The notes under the pieces were generated by a model. The model was not told the origin of the DNA. It searched no databases and saw nothing but the letters and a program-made list of their open reading frames with translations. From Blastobasis lacticolella (lineage: Eukaryota > Arthropoda > Insecta > Lepidoptera > Blastobasidae): a stretch of DNA of 64,000 nucleotides. Of the stretch, positions 45,690-56,404 are shown piece after piece. Positions within the stretch are counted from its first letter, which is position 1; each line of letters opens with the position of its first letter. The stretch spans positions 16,157,349-16,221,348 of the forward strand of contig LR990058.1 in the NCBI GenBank assembly GCA_905147135.1, written 5' to 3'. The translations under genes and the position numbers were made by a program.

Positions 45690-46367
45690 ATGACGTCCCA
45701 AGAACATCAAGACAGAGAACTTACTTTCCCGGTGGACACCTTCACGATCTGCGGGCTTGCTATACCCCGTGGGGCCCCTTTCAGCGTTGACGAATTTATG
45801 CGTTTTGACACTGCATATCGACAGTTTGTTCGGTCGATGCTAAACCTGGACTTGACTTTTCTTAGTGGGAAAGCATGCCCCGTCCGCTAGAGCTTTGATG
45901 CAACGAGGCCGGAAGAAGATCGCCTGCTGATAAATTGGGACTGGCTCGTGCCCCTATTTTGGAAGCCGCCGCCAGGTGAAAGAGATTTTGTGAGGATGCC
46001 TACGATACTGAAGTTCGTCGAGAAAAAGCTTCGTTTTCAGAAGTGCAAGGTGGCTGCCGGCGACACCTGCTCCTGTGGCCAAACTCCACATAAAGTGGTA
46101 TCTCCTGGAAGCGAGTGCACGAATGAACTCCACTGGCATCATTTCTGCACCGCGCACGTCTCTGCGTGGTTGACTAATTATTAGGTGCCGGCGATTCTTC
46201 TTAAAGAATCTAACAAGTTGTTCCGTGCGATCATTGCAAAAGTGCATCGAGACGATCCAGCCATCTTGGAATATTATTCCACGGGTGAACGTACGGACAC
46301 ACAATTGTTGCTTGACTCGCCTCGCAGCATTAGTGGTTCCGGCTCTGGTGCAGCTGCATCTCAATAG
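45690..46367 (+). pseudogene. NS3-like virus gene, left copy
   Basis: About 225 codons in one frame from ATG, interrupted by two stops. It reads FTICGLAIPRGAPFSVDEFM near the start, has a Cys/His-rich middle (TCSCGQ, then ECTNELHWHHFC) that looks zinc-binding, and ends in a Ser/Gly-rich tail (SISGSGSGAAASQ). Length and pattern resemble the NS3 protein of lepidopteran densoviruses and bidnaviruses; this is recognition from memory and needs a search. TAG at 45888 follows CPVR and is private to this copy (the right copy has TAC). TAG at 46182 after WLTNY is shared with the right copy. An AATAAA lies ~50 bp after the end (46418). Expected inactive. Confidence 0.5.
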
Positions 46368-46544
46368 TGTTAATAGTGTTGAATAGTCTGCATTAGTCTA
46401 AAGTACCGTAGATTGAAATAAATGGTTGTGTTCAATATGTCTACTTTTAGTGTAGGATGATAGAGATTTGTGCAGGTAAGGTATTGAGACCGTTCCTTTT
46501 TACGTTGCTCCAAGTTCAAATTTAGTTTCGCTCATGACAACTCT

Positions 46545-46802
46545 GTGTTAGATACAATCAAGTCAAGCTTGGACTGCACTAGAGGTAACAGCATAGCACG
46601 TCACACCACTATCACTTACAGTGAAGTTGCAAGGCGCGATGATAAGAGTTATGTGCACATGGGATACAAAGCTCCGCTATCACAAACAATGCTTATCATA
46701 TGTCTTGAGCAAGGCCTGAATGTGCATTCGCTTACTGAGTACGTGTACCTCCGACGTTTGGGTGCGGAGCAGACCATACAGGAATGTGAGACGTCTAAAT
46801 AA
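46545..46802 (+). pseudogene. unidentified virus-like frame
   Basis: 85 codons (HMGYKAPLSQTMLIICLEQG, VYLRRLGAEQT). The counterpart lies at 57240-57500 in the right arm with a 26-27-bp difference near GAGGTAAC and a larger deletion after 57240. No recognised domain; may be antisense or decayed coding. Confidence 0.3.
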
Positions 46803-47143
46803 CGTTTTTCTTAAGTTGGTTCATGAGTAATATCTATACAGAAGCGGCAAACAGTATTACGGCAAAGAGCCGCGACAATTAATCTTCTTATGTGTAACTT
46901 TACATGGACATAGATTTCCCGATAATACGTTGCACGACGTGGCGCGCTTTCGTTTAAATATAGAACAAACCATGTAGAACAAACTCAAAAGATAGGTAAT
47001 CTGTGACGACTACGAGACCGTTATCAAAATATTATTATTGGCTGCCTTAGAACAAATCACTTTCGGTTACTGGATGTTACGGACGTGCTGCTACGTATTT
47101 GCTGTCTTTATTGAGCTAAAAAAAGATTAACATAAAACAATGT

Positions 47144-47690
47144 CCGCACCGGCAGAAACAAGCTGTTACACACAATTGTTGACGCATGAAGAGTTACAGT
47201 GGAAAACGGCTGAGCATCGAGTACCTTTTCCATTCCGAAACAATGGGAGAAAAATGTCTGCAAGTGGGCCTCAACAGCTTGGCACCACTGTTCGGAGGTA
47301 TCATACCTCCCGGTATAGCCCAATTCACCTACATCTCGAAGCTCTTCCATTTCGTGAGGCTCATACGTATGGATGACTGTTCATACAGTGACTTCTCTTC
47401 TTGCTCCTGTCGGCACAACGTCGAACCAGGTCAAGAGCATTCCGACTACCGTTGTCAAGATAATCACTGGCTACTGCACGGGACACGTCGGTCGGTGGCT
47501 GCAGTTCTACCTGGAACGTGAATCTCGGAAGCACTACGAGCACCGCGTGAGCGAAGTATACGGGCCAGTAACAGGCTTTTATTATTCAATCGGCGATATG
47601 GCAACTGCAGATTATTGGCTAAAGTGGGCTCGGATGAGTACTAACTGGCGGCGTGTATTTCAAAACGAAATCAAACCTGATGAGTAAGCG
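47144..47690 (+). pseudogene. unidentified virus-like gene with overlapping frames, left copy
   Basis: From ATG (SAPAETSCYTQLLTHEEL) the frame changes compared with the right copy because of a ~26-bp deletion near 47187. Downstream, the frame ending at 47687 reads like real protein (HVGRWLQFYLERESRKHYEH, VYGPVTGFYYSIGDMATADY). A second frame is open across much of the same stretch. Overlapping genes are usual in small DNA viruses. I do not recognise the product. Confidence 0.4.
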
Positions 47691-47707
47691 TAGACAACTA
47701 CTGGGAC

Positions 47708-49234
47708 TAGAGAATACAATCGGGATCCCGACCGTTTTCTGGCCCCGAAAATCCCGGGACTGTACTTGGCTAATCTCGGGATTTTCGGGATTGCCACAAA
47801 CAAGTCTAGTTTGTATTCCGTAGTGCGTTGCGCCTTGAAAATAACCTTGCCTAGATTATTTTAATACATTACGACAAAAAGCAACTCGTACAATACGTAG
47901 GTACCCACTATTTACTACACAGGTACAGTCAGTACAGTAAATGAACCAGCTGTGACTGTTGATTATATGGACGACAGCGATGATGAACACCATTTAGAAG
48001 ACTTAGACTGTCCAGAATCAGGTTTAATCGTAATGTCACAAAATGATCTTGCGCCAGAACACGTACCAGAGTTAACACAATATGAAAATATTAATGAGCT
48101 GATAAATAAAATCCGCAAAGTTGTAGTGTATTTCAAAAGTTCTCCATTGAAAAATGAAACAGTACTTAAAAAATATGTGAAAATTGAACATGGAAAAGAG
48201 TTGTCACTTCTTTTGGACTGTAAAACCAGGTGGAATAGTCTTTTAACAATGCTGGAGCGATTTTATCTTTTAAAAGCATGCATTCAAAAAGCTCTTATAG
48301 ATCTCAATCATCCAATTCGTTTAGAAGATGTTGATTTTGAATTGATAAATAAAATTGTTGATGTGCTGACCCCAATTAAATTGACAGTAGAAGCAATCTT
48401 TTGGCGAGATGATAATTTATGCTTTGATTTATTTATGATTTAACTGGCGTGTTAAATTATTTTCAAAATCCACGAATGGATGTTGAAAATCAGTTATTAT
48501 CGGATTTGGAATGGCACGACTTATTTCCAGTTCCGACACAGGCTTTAGTGAGGAAGCAAATAAAGAGTATTGTTAAAAGACTTAATAGTCGAGATTACAC
48601 TGAAGAAGAAGCAAGGTCAGGATCACAAACAGATGATGAGCTAAGGTCAGAAACCTCCCAACCCCAATTGACATTAAAGGAAAAGTTACAGCTGGAAATT
48701 AACAAGAGCATGAAATCCCCAGATCCTGAAGTACAAGTACAAAATGAATTGGGGTTGGCAAATAGTATTAGACGTGAAATGAGCCTGTTCGAAAATGGAG
48801 GAGTTCGTGGATATCACTTAGAAACAGCATATAAGTATCTATTGTCTATTTCTCCAACCAGCGTAGAAGCTGAACGAGCGTTTTCAGCTGCTGCTTATGT
48901 TGGCAATAAACTACGAAGCAGGCTCGGAAGTCAAACATTGGATGCTTTGATATTTCTGCGATTATATTTTCGAAATTCTAAATAGTTATTTTGTGCTGTT
49001 TTTTAATTTCTTGCAAAAGTATAGTATTTTTTGGTTTGTGTTTTTTCTTTTCTTATTATTATTCTGATTTGTGTTGTGCAAAGACGTTTTTCTTTAATTA
49101 CTCGTGTTTTTTCTATTTTAGCCCAATTAGAAACCACATAGTCTAATCCCGGGATAGGCCCGGGATCCCGGGAAAAGGCTTCAAAAATCCCGTAATCCCG
49201 GGATTGAAAAACATGCTCGGGATTGTATTCTCTA
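47708..49234 (+). mobile_element. hAT element, internally deleted
   Basis: Terminal inverted repeats TAGAGAATACAATC and GATTGTATTCTCTA, with the 8-bp duplication ACTGGGAC at 47700-47707 and 49235-49242. The right palindrome arm keeps the uninterrupted site (ACTACTGGGACATAAGC on that strand). Subterminal sequence is rich in GGGATCCCG/CCCGGGA motifs. It carries part of a transposase only. Confidence 0.92.
47952..48985 (+). pseudogene. hAT transposase remnant
   Basis: Two frames: 47952-48443 contains LLLDCKTRWNSLLTMLERF, the conserved middle of hAT transposases. 48449-48985 contains the C-terminal dimerisation motif (YLLSISPTSVEAERAFSAAA..LRSRLGSQTLDALIFLR). The first frame ends at 48441 in sequence that has lost the part between the motifs, so an internal deletion and frame change lie near 48440. 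The N-terminal BED finger and first catalytic Asp region are missing. Confidence 0.85.
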
Positions 49235-49654
49235 ACTGGGACATAAGCGGACATAATTGTAACAATATGCTGATATGGATATTGCTACCTACAACCAAGG
49301 TGAACTTACAGGTTAGCAGTAAAGAGGTTTTACGCCCGCATTCACAGGGATTTAAGGTTAGGAGCTTGAATCGAGGACTCATTTTCACATAGCAAAACCT
49401 AGAACTCCTCCAACAATCATACTTTTCCCGAGTCTACTATGCATCAAAGTCGTTTCTCCGCTGCATACATTAGTATCACCCTCCCCTTCCCCTGGTACAA
49501 CTTTTTTTTTATTTTCGCCCCGTACGCTCTTGTGTCCCCTACTGTATATGGATGATTAACACTTTCCTGATATACTATGATGCTGTCACCAAGTTGACAG
49601 TGGCAAGATTCAGGATTCGATCAGAAGCCTTATTCGGTACAGCGATGAAAACAT

Positions 49655-51350
49655 CAACCGAGTTCACCCTAGCACTTGGATAATGAAAATAATAGGTAAT
49701 TTGAGCACGCTATATAGGGCCGGGAAGAACACGCGATAACACATTGCGTCACCCTCATATAAAACACATGTAACAATAACATAATAATGATTAGCGGAAT
49801 CAACATTTGTAATAACAAGTTCAAAACAAACGCGGTTAGAGATAAAAAAAATCACTAGCGGAGCAACGTGTTCCACGATGGGTAAAATATCAAAGCAAGG
49901 TCACCGAACAGTGCTCATTGAGCTGTTGCTGGCGATAGACGTGTCTACGTTTTATCGCCATTTCGTTTGACTTTTTGCGACGATTGCGGTGCCGGTTAGA
50001 ATGTTTTATGGTGGCTTTACATAAAAGCATTCAATCAGCGACTCAGAGACGTAACATCTGTCGCAGTAATTACCATAACCGTCATACGAAAACGCTCGTC
50101 GCTAGATAAACTCATTCGACCGACGAAAATCGTGGCTAATATATTAATGGACTGCGGGAGACGTAAATAAAGTGAGTCATTGCGGTTGTTTGCACGTTCA
50201 AGGCCAATCGTCAGCGTAGGACTTTATTACTTTATGGGTGAGCTAACACATTGGTGGCTACATTAATTGATCCTCTTTATAGTTACAATGAGTGCCAAGA
50301 ATACTAACGATGAATCGGATGTTGCCATTGACTTCGCCGCTTCTAATAAGCCGACGATGAAGCCAGTACGCAAGACTGGAAAAAAACAGTCTCAGAAAGC
50401 ATCAGCATCACAACCGTCGACAGGGCAAGCATCAACGTCGCAACCATCGACATCGCAAGCATCAGCGTCGCAACTGTCGACATCAAAAACATCGAAATCG
50501 CAAGCATCAACATCGAAAGCATCCAAATCAAAAGCATCAACATCGAAAGCATCCAAATCGAAAGCATCCAAATCAAAAGCATCAACATCGAAAGCATCCG
50601 AATCGCGAGAATTTACATCGAAAACAATTAGCGAAACCAGTTCAACTCCAGATAGTTTTGAAGTTCGAAAACGGGCTGCTTCAAACTTGCCGTCTGAAAA
50701 GAAACCATCGGCTAGCACGTCTGCAGCGTCTAGCAGCAGCAGTAGCGACGATACTAATTTCTGGCGTAAGACTATGGAGAGTAAGTTTCAAAATAGCGGT
50801 TACCAGAACCTACTAAGAGAGTCCAATTTTACTGAACGACAGGTCGAAGTGTTGAATAATTTATTTCATGAAACATCTCGACGAATGCATAATACATTTA
50901 TGAACAGCGATCGTGTCATGAAAATTCACAGCTGTCGGGACTGTGTGTTCTCGATATGTCATCACTGTGTGTCCATTCAATATTTAAACGCAGGCTGGGC
51001 GAGCCCTGACGCGAAGCTTGCAACTATTGTCGCGCCTCACACAACGACCATATGCATCTGTCACTTTGCTTTCTTCCATGCTCACACTAGCAGACCATCG
51101 CTGTCCGAGACAGTGAAAACTGAGAACTTGAAACGTAACATCGTAAGTCTGCGCTGTCCCGTGTGCGACACGATGGTAATGATCGAACATCCGCAAGTTG
51201 AAAACACTAATTGCACTTTGACAAAGTGGAGCGGTATAAACAGCAGTGATGAAAAAGCGTTCCACGCACAGCTCGACGATCACATACAAAACTTCACGCG
51301 GGAGACGCTTTCTTTGGACGAGTTGTATACTTGCAATCACCATTGCTGCC
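49655..51350. other. unique spacer of the palindrome
   Basis: This 1.7 kb has no counterpart in the other orientation. 49655-50287 is noncoding, with short repeats such as AAATCGTGGCTAATATATTA. 50288-51376 is a gene whose last codons run into the right arm. Confidence 0.75.
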
Positions 51351-51376
51351 TGTTTTTTCATCGCTGTAGCAATTAA
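50288..51376 (+). CDS. unidentified Ser/Lys-repeat, Cys/His-rich protein
   Basis: 362 codons from ATG (MSAKNTNDESDVAIDF); the frame is open upstream to a TTG at 50267 but the ATG is preferred. Residues ~40-110 are low-complexity repeats of SKAS/STSKA, followed by a Ser tract. The C-terminal half has paired cysteines and histidines (CRDCVFSICHHC, CICHFAFFHAH, RCPVC) suggesting zinc binding. About 630 bp of noncoding DNA precede it. The frame is unbroken, unlike its neighbours. Its end (CCLFFHRCSN) overlaps the inner edge of the right arm, so the C-terminus may be a junction product. Function unknown; a viral structural or regulatory protein is possible. Confidence 0.5.
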   Translation: MSAKNTNDESDVAIDFAASNKPTMKPVRKTGKKQSQKASASQPSTGQASTSQPSTSQASASQLSTSKTSKSQASTSKASKSKASTSKASKSKASKSKASTSKASESREFTSKTISETSSTPDSFEVRKRAASNLPSEKKPSASTSAASSSSSSDDTNFWRKTMESKFQNSGYQNLLRESNFTERQVEVLNNLFHETSRRMHNTFMNSDRVMKIHSCRDCVFSICHHCVSIQYLNAGWASPDAKLATIVAPHTTTICICHFAFFHAHTSRPSLSETVKTENLKRNIVSLRCPVCDTMVMIEHPQVENTNCTLTKWSGINSSDEKAFHAQLDDHIQNFTRETLSLDELYTCNHHCCLFFHRCSN

Positions 51377-51508
51377 GGCTTCTGATCGAATCCTGAATCT
51401 TGCTACTGTCAACTTGGTGACAGCATCATAGTATATCAGGAAAGTGTTAATCATCCATATACAGTAGGGGACACAAGAGCGTACGGGGCGAAAATAAAAA
51501 ACGTTGTA

Positions 51509-51759
51509 GAGCTCGTCTAATCTAAAATGCCGCGCCCCACTATCGCATTAACGCACACAAGCAAGTTTAAAATATGGACGCAATACATATACAAATGCCG
51601 TTGTAATTGGTCATTCAGTTGCCGGTGAGATTCAAACGTAGGAGCACCCGTCGTTCATTGGCTCCCACACAGGTGAAGTGTCGTTATCAATATTTGCACT
51701 CACACATCGAAATCAACTAACTAAGTAGTGGGGCGCGTCATTTTAGACTAGACGAGCTC
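51509..51759. mobile_element. Tc1/mariner-type MITE (TA target), copy 2
   Basis: 251 bp, same ends as 16097-16347, flanked by TA (51507-51508, 51760-51761). The left palindrome arm has GTACC at the matching place (CCCCTGGTACAACTT near 49489), the empty site with a single TA. Confidence 0.93.
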
Positions 51760-51929
51760 TACCAGGGGAAGGGGAGGGTGATACTAATGTATGCAGCGGA
51801 GAAACGAATTTGATGCATAGTAGACTCGGGAAAAGTATATTTGTTGGAGGAGATCTAGGTTTTGCTATGTGAAAATGAGTCCTCGATATAAGCTCCTAAC
51901 CTTAAGTCGTAAACACTCTTTTCTGCTAA

Positions 51930-52071
51930 TGTAAGGTGGTAAGATATATAATGTCAATGTAGTATGTAAGCATTGTTAACTTAGTATAAAACGTCATGCA
52001 TTCGCTGAAATAAAGGAGTACTAAATCGACTTTTGTGTTGTTTACTTGCTTCTCCAACCGCCCGCCTCACA
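51930..52071 (+). repeat. 5' LTR (142 bp)
   Basis: TGTAAGGTGGTAAGATATAT to CCGCCTCACA. An AATAAA at 52008 in GCTGAAATAAAGGAG is the poly(A) signal. Confidence 0.9.
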
Positions 52072-52236
52072 TGGCGACCCTGCCACACGAGGTGTCGGGT
52101 ATCCGATGCGACTTTGTCGCCGCGCTCCATGATACTCAACTACAGACTAATCAAAAATATACCTGTACGCCAGTACGCAGTGCGCGGAGTGAAAACATAC
52201 AATTATATAAATCCCACAAAATTATAAAAAATTACA

Positions 52237-52566
52237 ATGTGCCAATCAAAAGTTGAAAATGAAGAAGTAATCGTGAACCAGAATGGCGGTGTAAACCAGG
52301 CCAACATCGAACAATTTAAAAATCATCTGTCCTCAATGAGCATCGTTCTCATAATTATTGCTACGTTTTTGGCCATCGGCGGATTTTACATCATTCTGAA
52401 ACTATACCGAAGGTGCCACAGGAATTGGACCAGGGACTTGATAGTCCAATACACCCTACGGCGCTCCATTAATCGAGGTGGTCCTCGAGCAACAAATGAT
52501 TTGACAGACACTGCTGCCACCCAAAGAAGCGAGCCGCGCGATCCAGTTAACAAAATAATCCAGTAA
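52237..52566 (+). CDS. small single-pass membrane protein in the LTR element leader
   Basis: 109 codons from ATG between the primer site and gag. Residues ~34-57 are strongly hydrophobic (SIVLIIIATFLAIGGFYIIL), then KLYRRCHRNW, a basic stop-transfer-like stretch, and a polar C-terminus. Gypsy elements usually have no gene here; env, when present, lies after pol. The frame is intact although gag and pol are broken. A leader ORF or chance frame are the alternatives. Confidence 0.45.
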   Translation: MCQSKVENEEVIVNQNGGVNQANIEQFKNHLSSMSIVLIIIATFLAIGGFYIILKLYRRCHRNWTRDLIVQYTLRRSINRGGPRATNDLTDTAATQRSEPRDPVNKIIQ

Positions 52567-52856
52567 TGTGTATGTTCAGTGCGAAAAGAAAAAACCCATA
52601 GTGCGTAAAGTGAAGTGTGTGACAAAAATAATAATTCGGGTTTCAAAAATATGGACATTAGGTTTTAGGTACGTAAGGTAATGTTAATGTTATGTACGGT
52701 AAATGTTTATTTGGATAATTTAACGATGTTAAATGCCTTAAAAAACATTTATGAAAAATTAAAGTTGATAGATTTTTTAGAACACCAGATTTTTTAAAAA
52801 ATAAATTAGATGAAGCTGTATTATTATACGCAGAATATAAAGAAATTTTAAAGAAA

Positions 52857-53700
52857 GTGAACGAACAGATAAGTTTAAACAAAATTCAAGGTCAATCCTT
52901 GTTAGAAATACAGTTGTGTTGCGATAACGTTAAAAAATTGTATAGACGGATTGAGGAATTTTGTTCAAAATCATATACAAGTTCAAAGGGTACAGACTGT
53001 GAACAATCATCCAAAACGGGTGATTTCGATTTAAAAATCGCTCTCAATTTATTGCCAATTATGACCGATAAGGAGGCGGTCACCACTCAATTAATTGACG
53101 CCATAGATTATTATGACAGTCTTTTGAAAGCGGAGGCAAAACAACATTTAATTACTTTTGTCCTAAAAAGTAGACTTTCACAGGTCGCTAAGCTTAAATT
53201 ATCTGCAGCTTATGCTACAGTTCCTGATTTGCTGAGGGACATGCGGAAGGTATTATTACCCAGGAGGTCTGCTACTGCGATCCAGAGCCAGATGCACCAA
53301 ATTACTCAAGGTGAGTTAACCATTGAAAATTATGGAAAACAACTGTCCTGTTTATAACCTTACCATTGCGCAAGCCGACGTAAACTCAAATTCTTATAAC
53401 ATTTTAAAGGAAATTAATGAAAAGCAAGCCATTAAAAGGTTTGCAGACGGTTTACGTAATCGTCGCATTAGTACGATTATAGCTGCCAGAAATTTTGACT
53501 CTCTTAAAGATGCTGTACAAGCAGCCTTGGACGAGGATTTATCGTCATCATCTACCTCTTATCATCTATTAATCACGCGAACAACCGTAACAATTACAGG
53601 TATCCGAACTTCAGAGGCCGTACATTTTATCGCGCATCGCAATATTATCACCAAGGCCCAAGATCACCCCAGTTTCAAGGACGCGAGATGAATGCTGTGA
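52857..53700 (+). pseudogene. gag remnant of the short-LTR element
   Basis: Two overlapping frames, 52857-53357 and 53323-53691, carry a Gag-like domain (LRDMRKVLLPRRSATAIQSQ, IKRFADGLRNRRISTIIAAR) split by a frameshift near 53350. The first frame has no ATG at 52857, and its reading seems to begin earlier, with another break near 52780. An Arg/Gly-rich nucleocapsid-like region follows to about 53800. Confidence 0.7.
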
Positions 53701-53859
53701 GCAGAGGACGCGCCCATTACCGCAGCCAGGGGTGGAGCCGAGACCGCAGTGACCGAGGTACGCCCTTCTCTTTTCGTGGAAACCAAAGGAAGCAGGCCTA
53801 TGGTCAAATAAATACGGCAAATGAGTCCGCTATCAATGACGATCAAATACCAGAAGACG

Positions 53860-55011
53860 AAAATCATCAAAATCACGACAAAAAAATTACTCTTGAAAAA
53901 AGAGTTACTTTATCTAGGTCACGTAGTTGCAACCGACGGTGTGTCACCCGATCCGGAAAAGATATGTGCAATTAAAGAATATCCCACGCCGACAAATGCT
54001 GACGAAGTGAAGCGCTTCGTCGCATTTGCCAACTATTACAGGAAATTTATTAAACACTTTGCTCAAATTGCATATCCATTAAATTATTTAGCACGTAAAA
54101 ATGTAAATTTTGTATGGGATAATACCTGCCAAACTTCGTTCGAATTATTAAAGGAACGTATGTCTTCCCCACCAGTACTTCAATATCCAAACTTTGACGA
54201 GAAAAATACATTTATTTTACAAACGGACGCTTCGGGCTACTCTTTAGGTGCGGTATTAAGTAACAGTGATAATAAACCGGTAGCATTTGCTAGTAGAAAC
54301 CTTAACAAAGCCGAACAAAACTACCCCATCATCGAAAAAGAGTTACTCGCAATAGTGTGGGCTGCAAAACACTTTCGTCCATACTTATACGGTCGTACAT
54401 TTATAATTAGGACCGACCATAAACCTCTTATATACTTGTTTGGGATGCGAGACCCATAAAGTCGACTTTTAAAGTTTAGGTTAGCGCTGGAGGAATACGA
54501 CTATACCGTAGACTACGTTAAAGGTACACACAACGCACCGGCTGACGCTTTATCGCGTATCAGTAATGAGTTACAGGAAATGAATAAAAGCGTGGTGAGT
54601 GTGATGACAAGAGCTCAATGTAGAAAAACTACGGCTCCAACACCTTCATCTAAAACTGTGGATTCTTTAAGTAATCGGCCTGATCAACCGAAAATCGTGG
54701 AAGTCCATAGCAAACCAAAACACTCTGTAGAATTCAAATTTATCGATAAACATTTGTTACAAAGGTACCGAAATGAAAACTTGATAGATAAAGAAAGTAG
54801 CGTATTATGTTATGTGTCAAAGAGTTATATAATTTATATAAAGAAGTTAGATTCTTCATCGCAAATGTCGCCAAGCGAATTTGTGAAAGAACTAATGCAA
54901 TTTTGCAAAGAAATATATTTTATTAGAAATCAAAACAGTCATGATTTTGTTGATAAACTCTGTAAAGAAATGAGTAAACAAACATTTTATAATGGATTAA
55001 ATATATATTAA
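53860..55011 (+). pseudogene. pol remnant: end of RT, RNase H
   Basis: The frame enters just after the reverse transcriptase active site (LLYLGHVVATDGVSPDP..FANYYRKFIKHF) and continues through RNase H (LQTDASGYSLGAVLS, IEKELLAIVWAAKHFRPYLY, IRTDHKPLIYLF). An in-frame TAA at 54457-54459 interrupts it; the reading then resumes (LKFRLALEEYDYTVDYVKGT, ADALSRI). Protease and the YxDD motif are deleted at about 53870. Confidence 0.8.
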
Positions 55012-55059
55012 TGGATATAAAAAGAATAAACGATAAAAATAACAGGACTGTAAAATACT

Positions 55060-56080
55060 AAATGACTTTCATCTCTTGCCTACTAGTGTCCACGCGGGCA
55101 TGAGACGAATGTATAATAATATTCGGAGGTATTACTATTGGCCGAAAATGGACACTGAAATAAGAGATTTCGTGAAAAAATTGACAAATGTCAAAAACAG
55201 AAATAGTCTCTTCCAATTAAACAACCAATGAATATTACAACTACTGCGAAATACGCGTTCAAAAAAATTTCTTAGATCTAGTACGAGTAGGTCCATTGGA
55301 CATCGATGATAAAAATTACTCTTATATTTTAACAATTCAGTGTGAATTGAGTAAGTATGTAGAAGCTTACCTTCTGGTTTCCAAGAAGAGTGAAGAGGTA
55401 GCAAGAGTATTAGTAAATAATCACATCCTTAGATATGGAGTTCCCAGGCAAATAGCTACAGATCGAGGTGCAGAGTTCGTCTCAACCACTTTCAAAGAAG
55501 TAAGTAAATTGTTAAATGTAGAGCAAATCACGTCCACAGCGTACCACCACCAAACCATTGGTTCGCTGGAAAATACCCACAAACATTTAGCCGCTTTCCT
55601 ACGAATTCAAACGGACAATCATCCGGGATCGTGGAGTACTTGGCTCCCGTACTGGAGTTTTTCTTTTTACACGTCTGTGCATACAGGAACTAAATATACA
55701 CCATTTGAACTTGTATATGGTAGAAAGTGTGTATTACCAAGTAATTTATTAGGTTTCAATGTTGATCCACTATATAACTATGACAACTACCCATGCGAGT
55801 TAAAATATCGCATCCAGACTTCTCAAAAAGAAGCCAGAAACAATCTTATAAACAGTAAGAATACAAGGAAATTAAAATACGACATTAAGCTTAATCCTAC
55901 ATGTTAGCAGGCAAAATGACTTAGTTTTAATAAAAAATGAAGTAGGCAATGAGATAGATAGTTTATATTTGGGCCCATATAAGGTGATAAGAGACATGTC
56001 TCCTAACGTAGAAGTAGAAATTAATGGAAAAAATGTTTTAGTACATAAGAATCGAACTAAGCCATACTATTCTTCTTAGC
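55060..56080 (+). pseudogene. pol remnant: integrase
   Basis: The zinc-binding part (VHAGMRRMYNNIRRYYYWPK) is damaged by a frameshift near 55190. The frame 55296-55907 holds the catalytic core (IATDRGAEFVS, HHQTIGSLENTHK with the Glu of the DDE triad, YTPFELVYGRKC). A further frameshift near 55905 precedes the C-terminal part (LGPYKVIRDM). Confidence 0.8.
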
Positions 56081-56158
56081 ATTTGTTAATTATTGTTTAC
56101 TTTAAAAAAATTATAAAATAATCTTCATATTTTAATTTTTTTTCTTGTACCGGGGAGG

Positions 56159-56300
56159 TGTAAGGTGGTAAGATATATAATGTCTATGTAGTATGTAAGC
56201 ATTGTTAACTTAGTATAAAACGTCATGCATTCGCTTAAATAAAGGAGTACTAAATCGACTTTTGTGTTGTTTACTTGCTCCTCCAACAGCCCGTCTCACA
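56159..56300 (+). repeat. 3' LTR (142 bp)
   Basis: Copy of 51930-52071 with several substitutions (for example GTCTATG for GTCAATG, CAGCCCGTCTC for CCGCCCGCCTC). Confidence 0.9.
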
Positions 56301-56404
56301 CTAACCTGTAAGTTCACCATGGTTGTAGGTAGGTAGCAATATCCATATCAGCATATTGTTACAATTATGTCCGCTTATGTCCCAGTAGTTGTCTACGCTT
56401 ACTC

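Larger units (their letters stand above)
44120..49654 (+). repeat. left arm of large palindrome
   Basis: The sequence matches the reverse complement of 51351-60605 from about 44127 (outer) to about 49654 (inner), interrupted only by the hAT element at 47708-49234 and small indels. Excluding that insertion the arm is about 4.0 kb. It carries small genes on both strands: NS3-like and following frames on plus, others on minus toward the outer end. Confidence 0.88.
51930..56300 (+). mobile_element. short-LTR Ty3/gypsy element, internally deleted
   Basis: 142-bp LTRs at 51930-52071 and 56159-56300 (TGTAAGGTGG..CTCACA) with a CTAA target duplication (51926-51929, 56301-56304). The primer site TGGCGACCCTGCC follows the 5' LTR directly and resembles that of 17.6/297-type elements. 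A polypurine tract GGGGAGG precedes the 3' LTR. The LTRs differ at a few positions. Protease and most of the reverse transcriptase are gone. Confidence 0.9.

Noticed and set aside
50343..50718. minus-strand ORFs of Met/Leu or Asp/Ala repeats
   Set aside because: They are antisense readings of the Ser/Lys repeat in the gene at 50288-51376.
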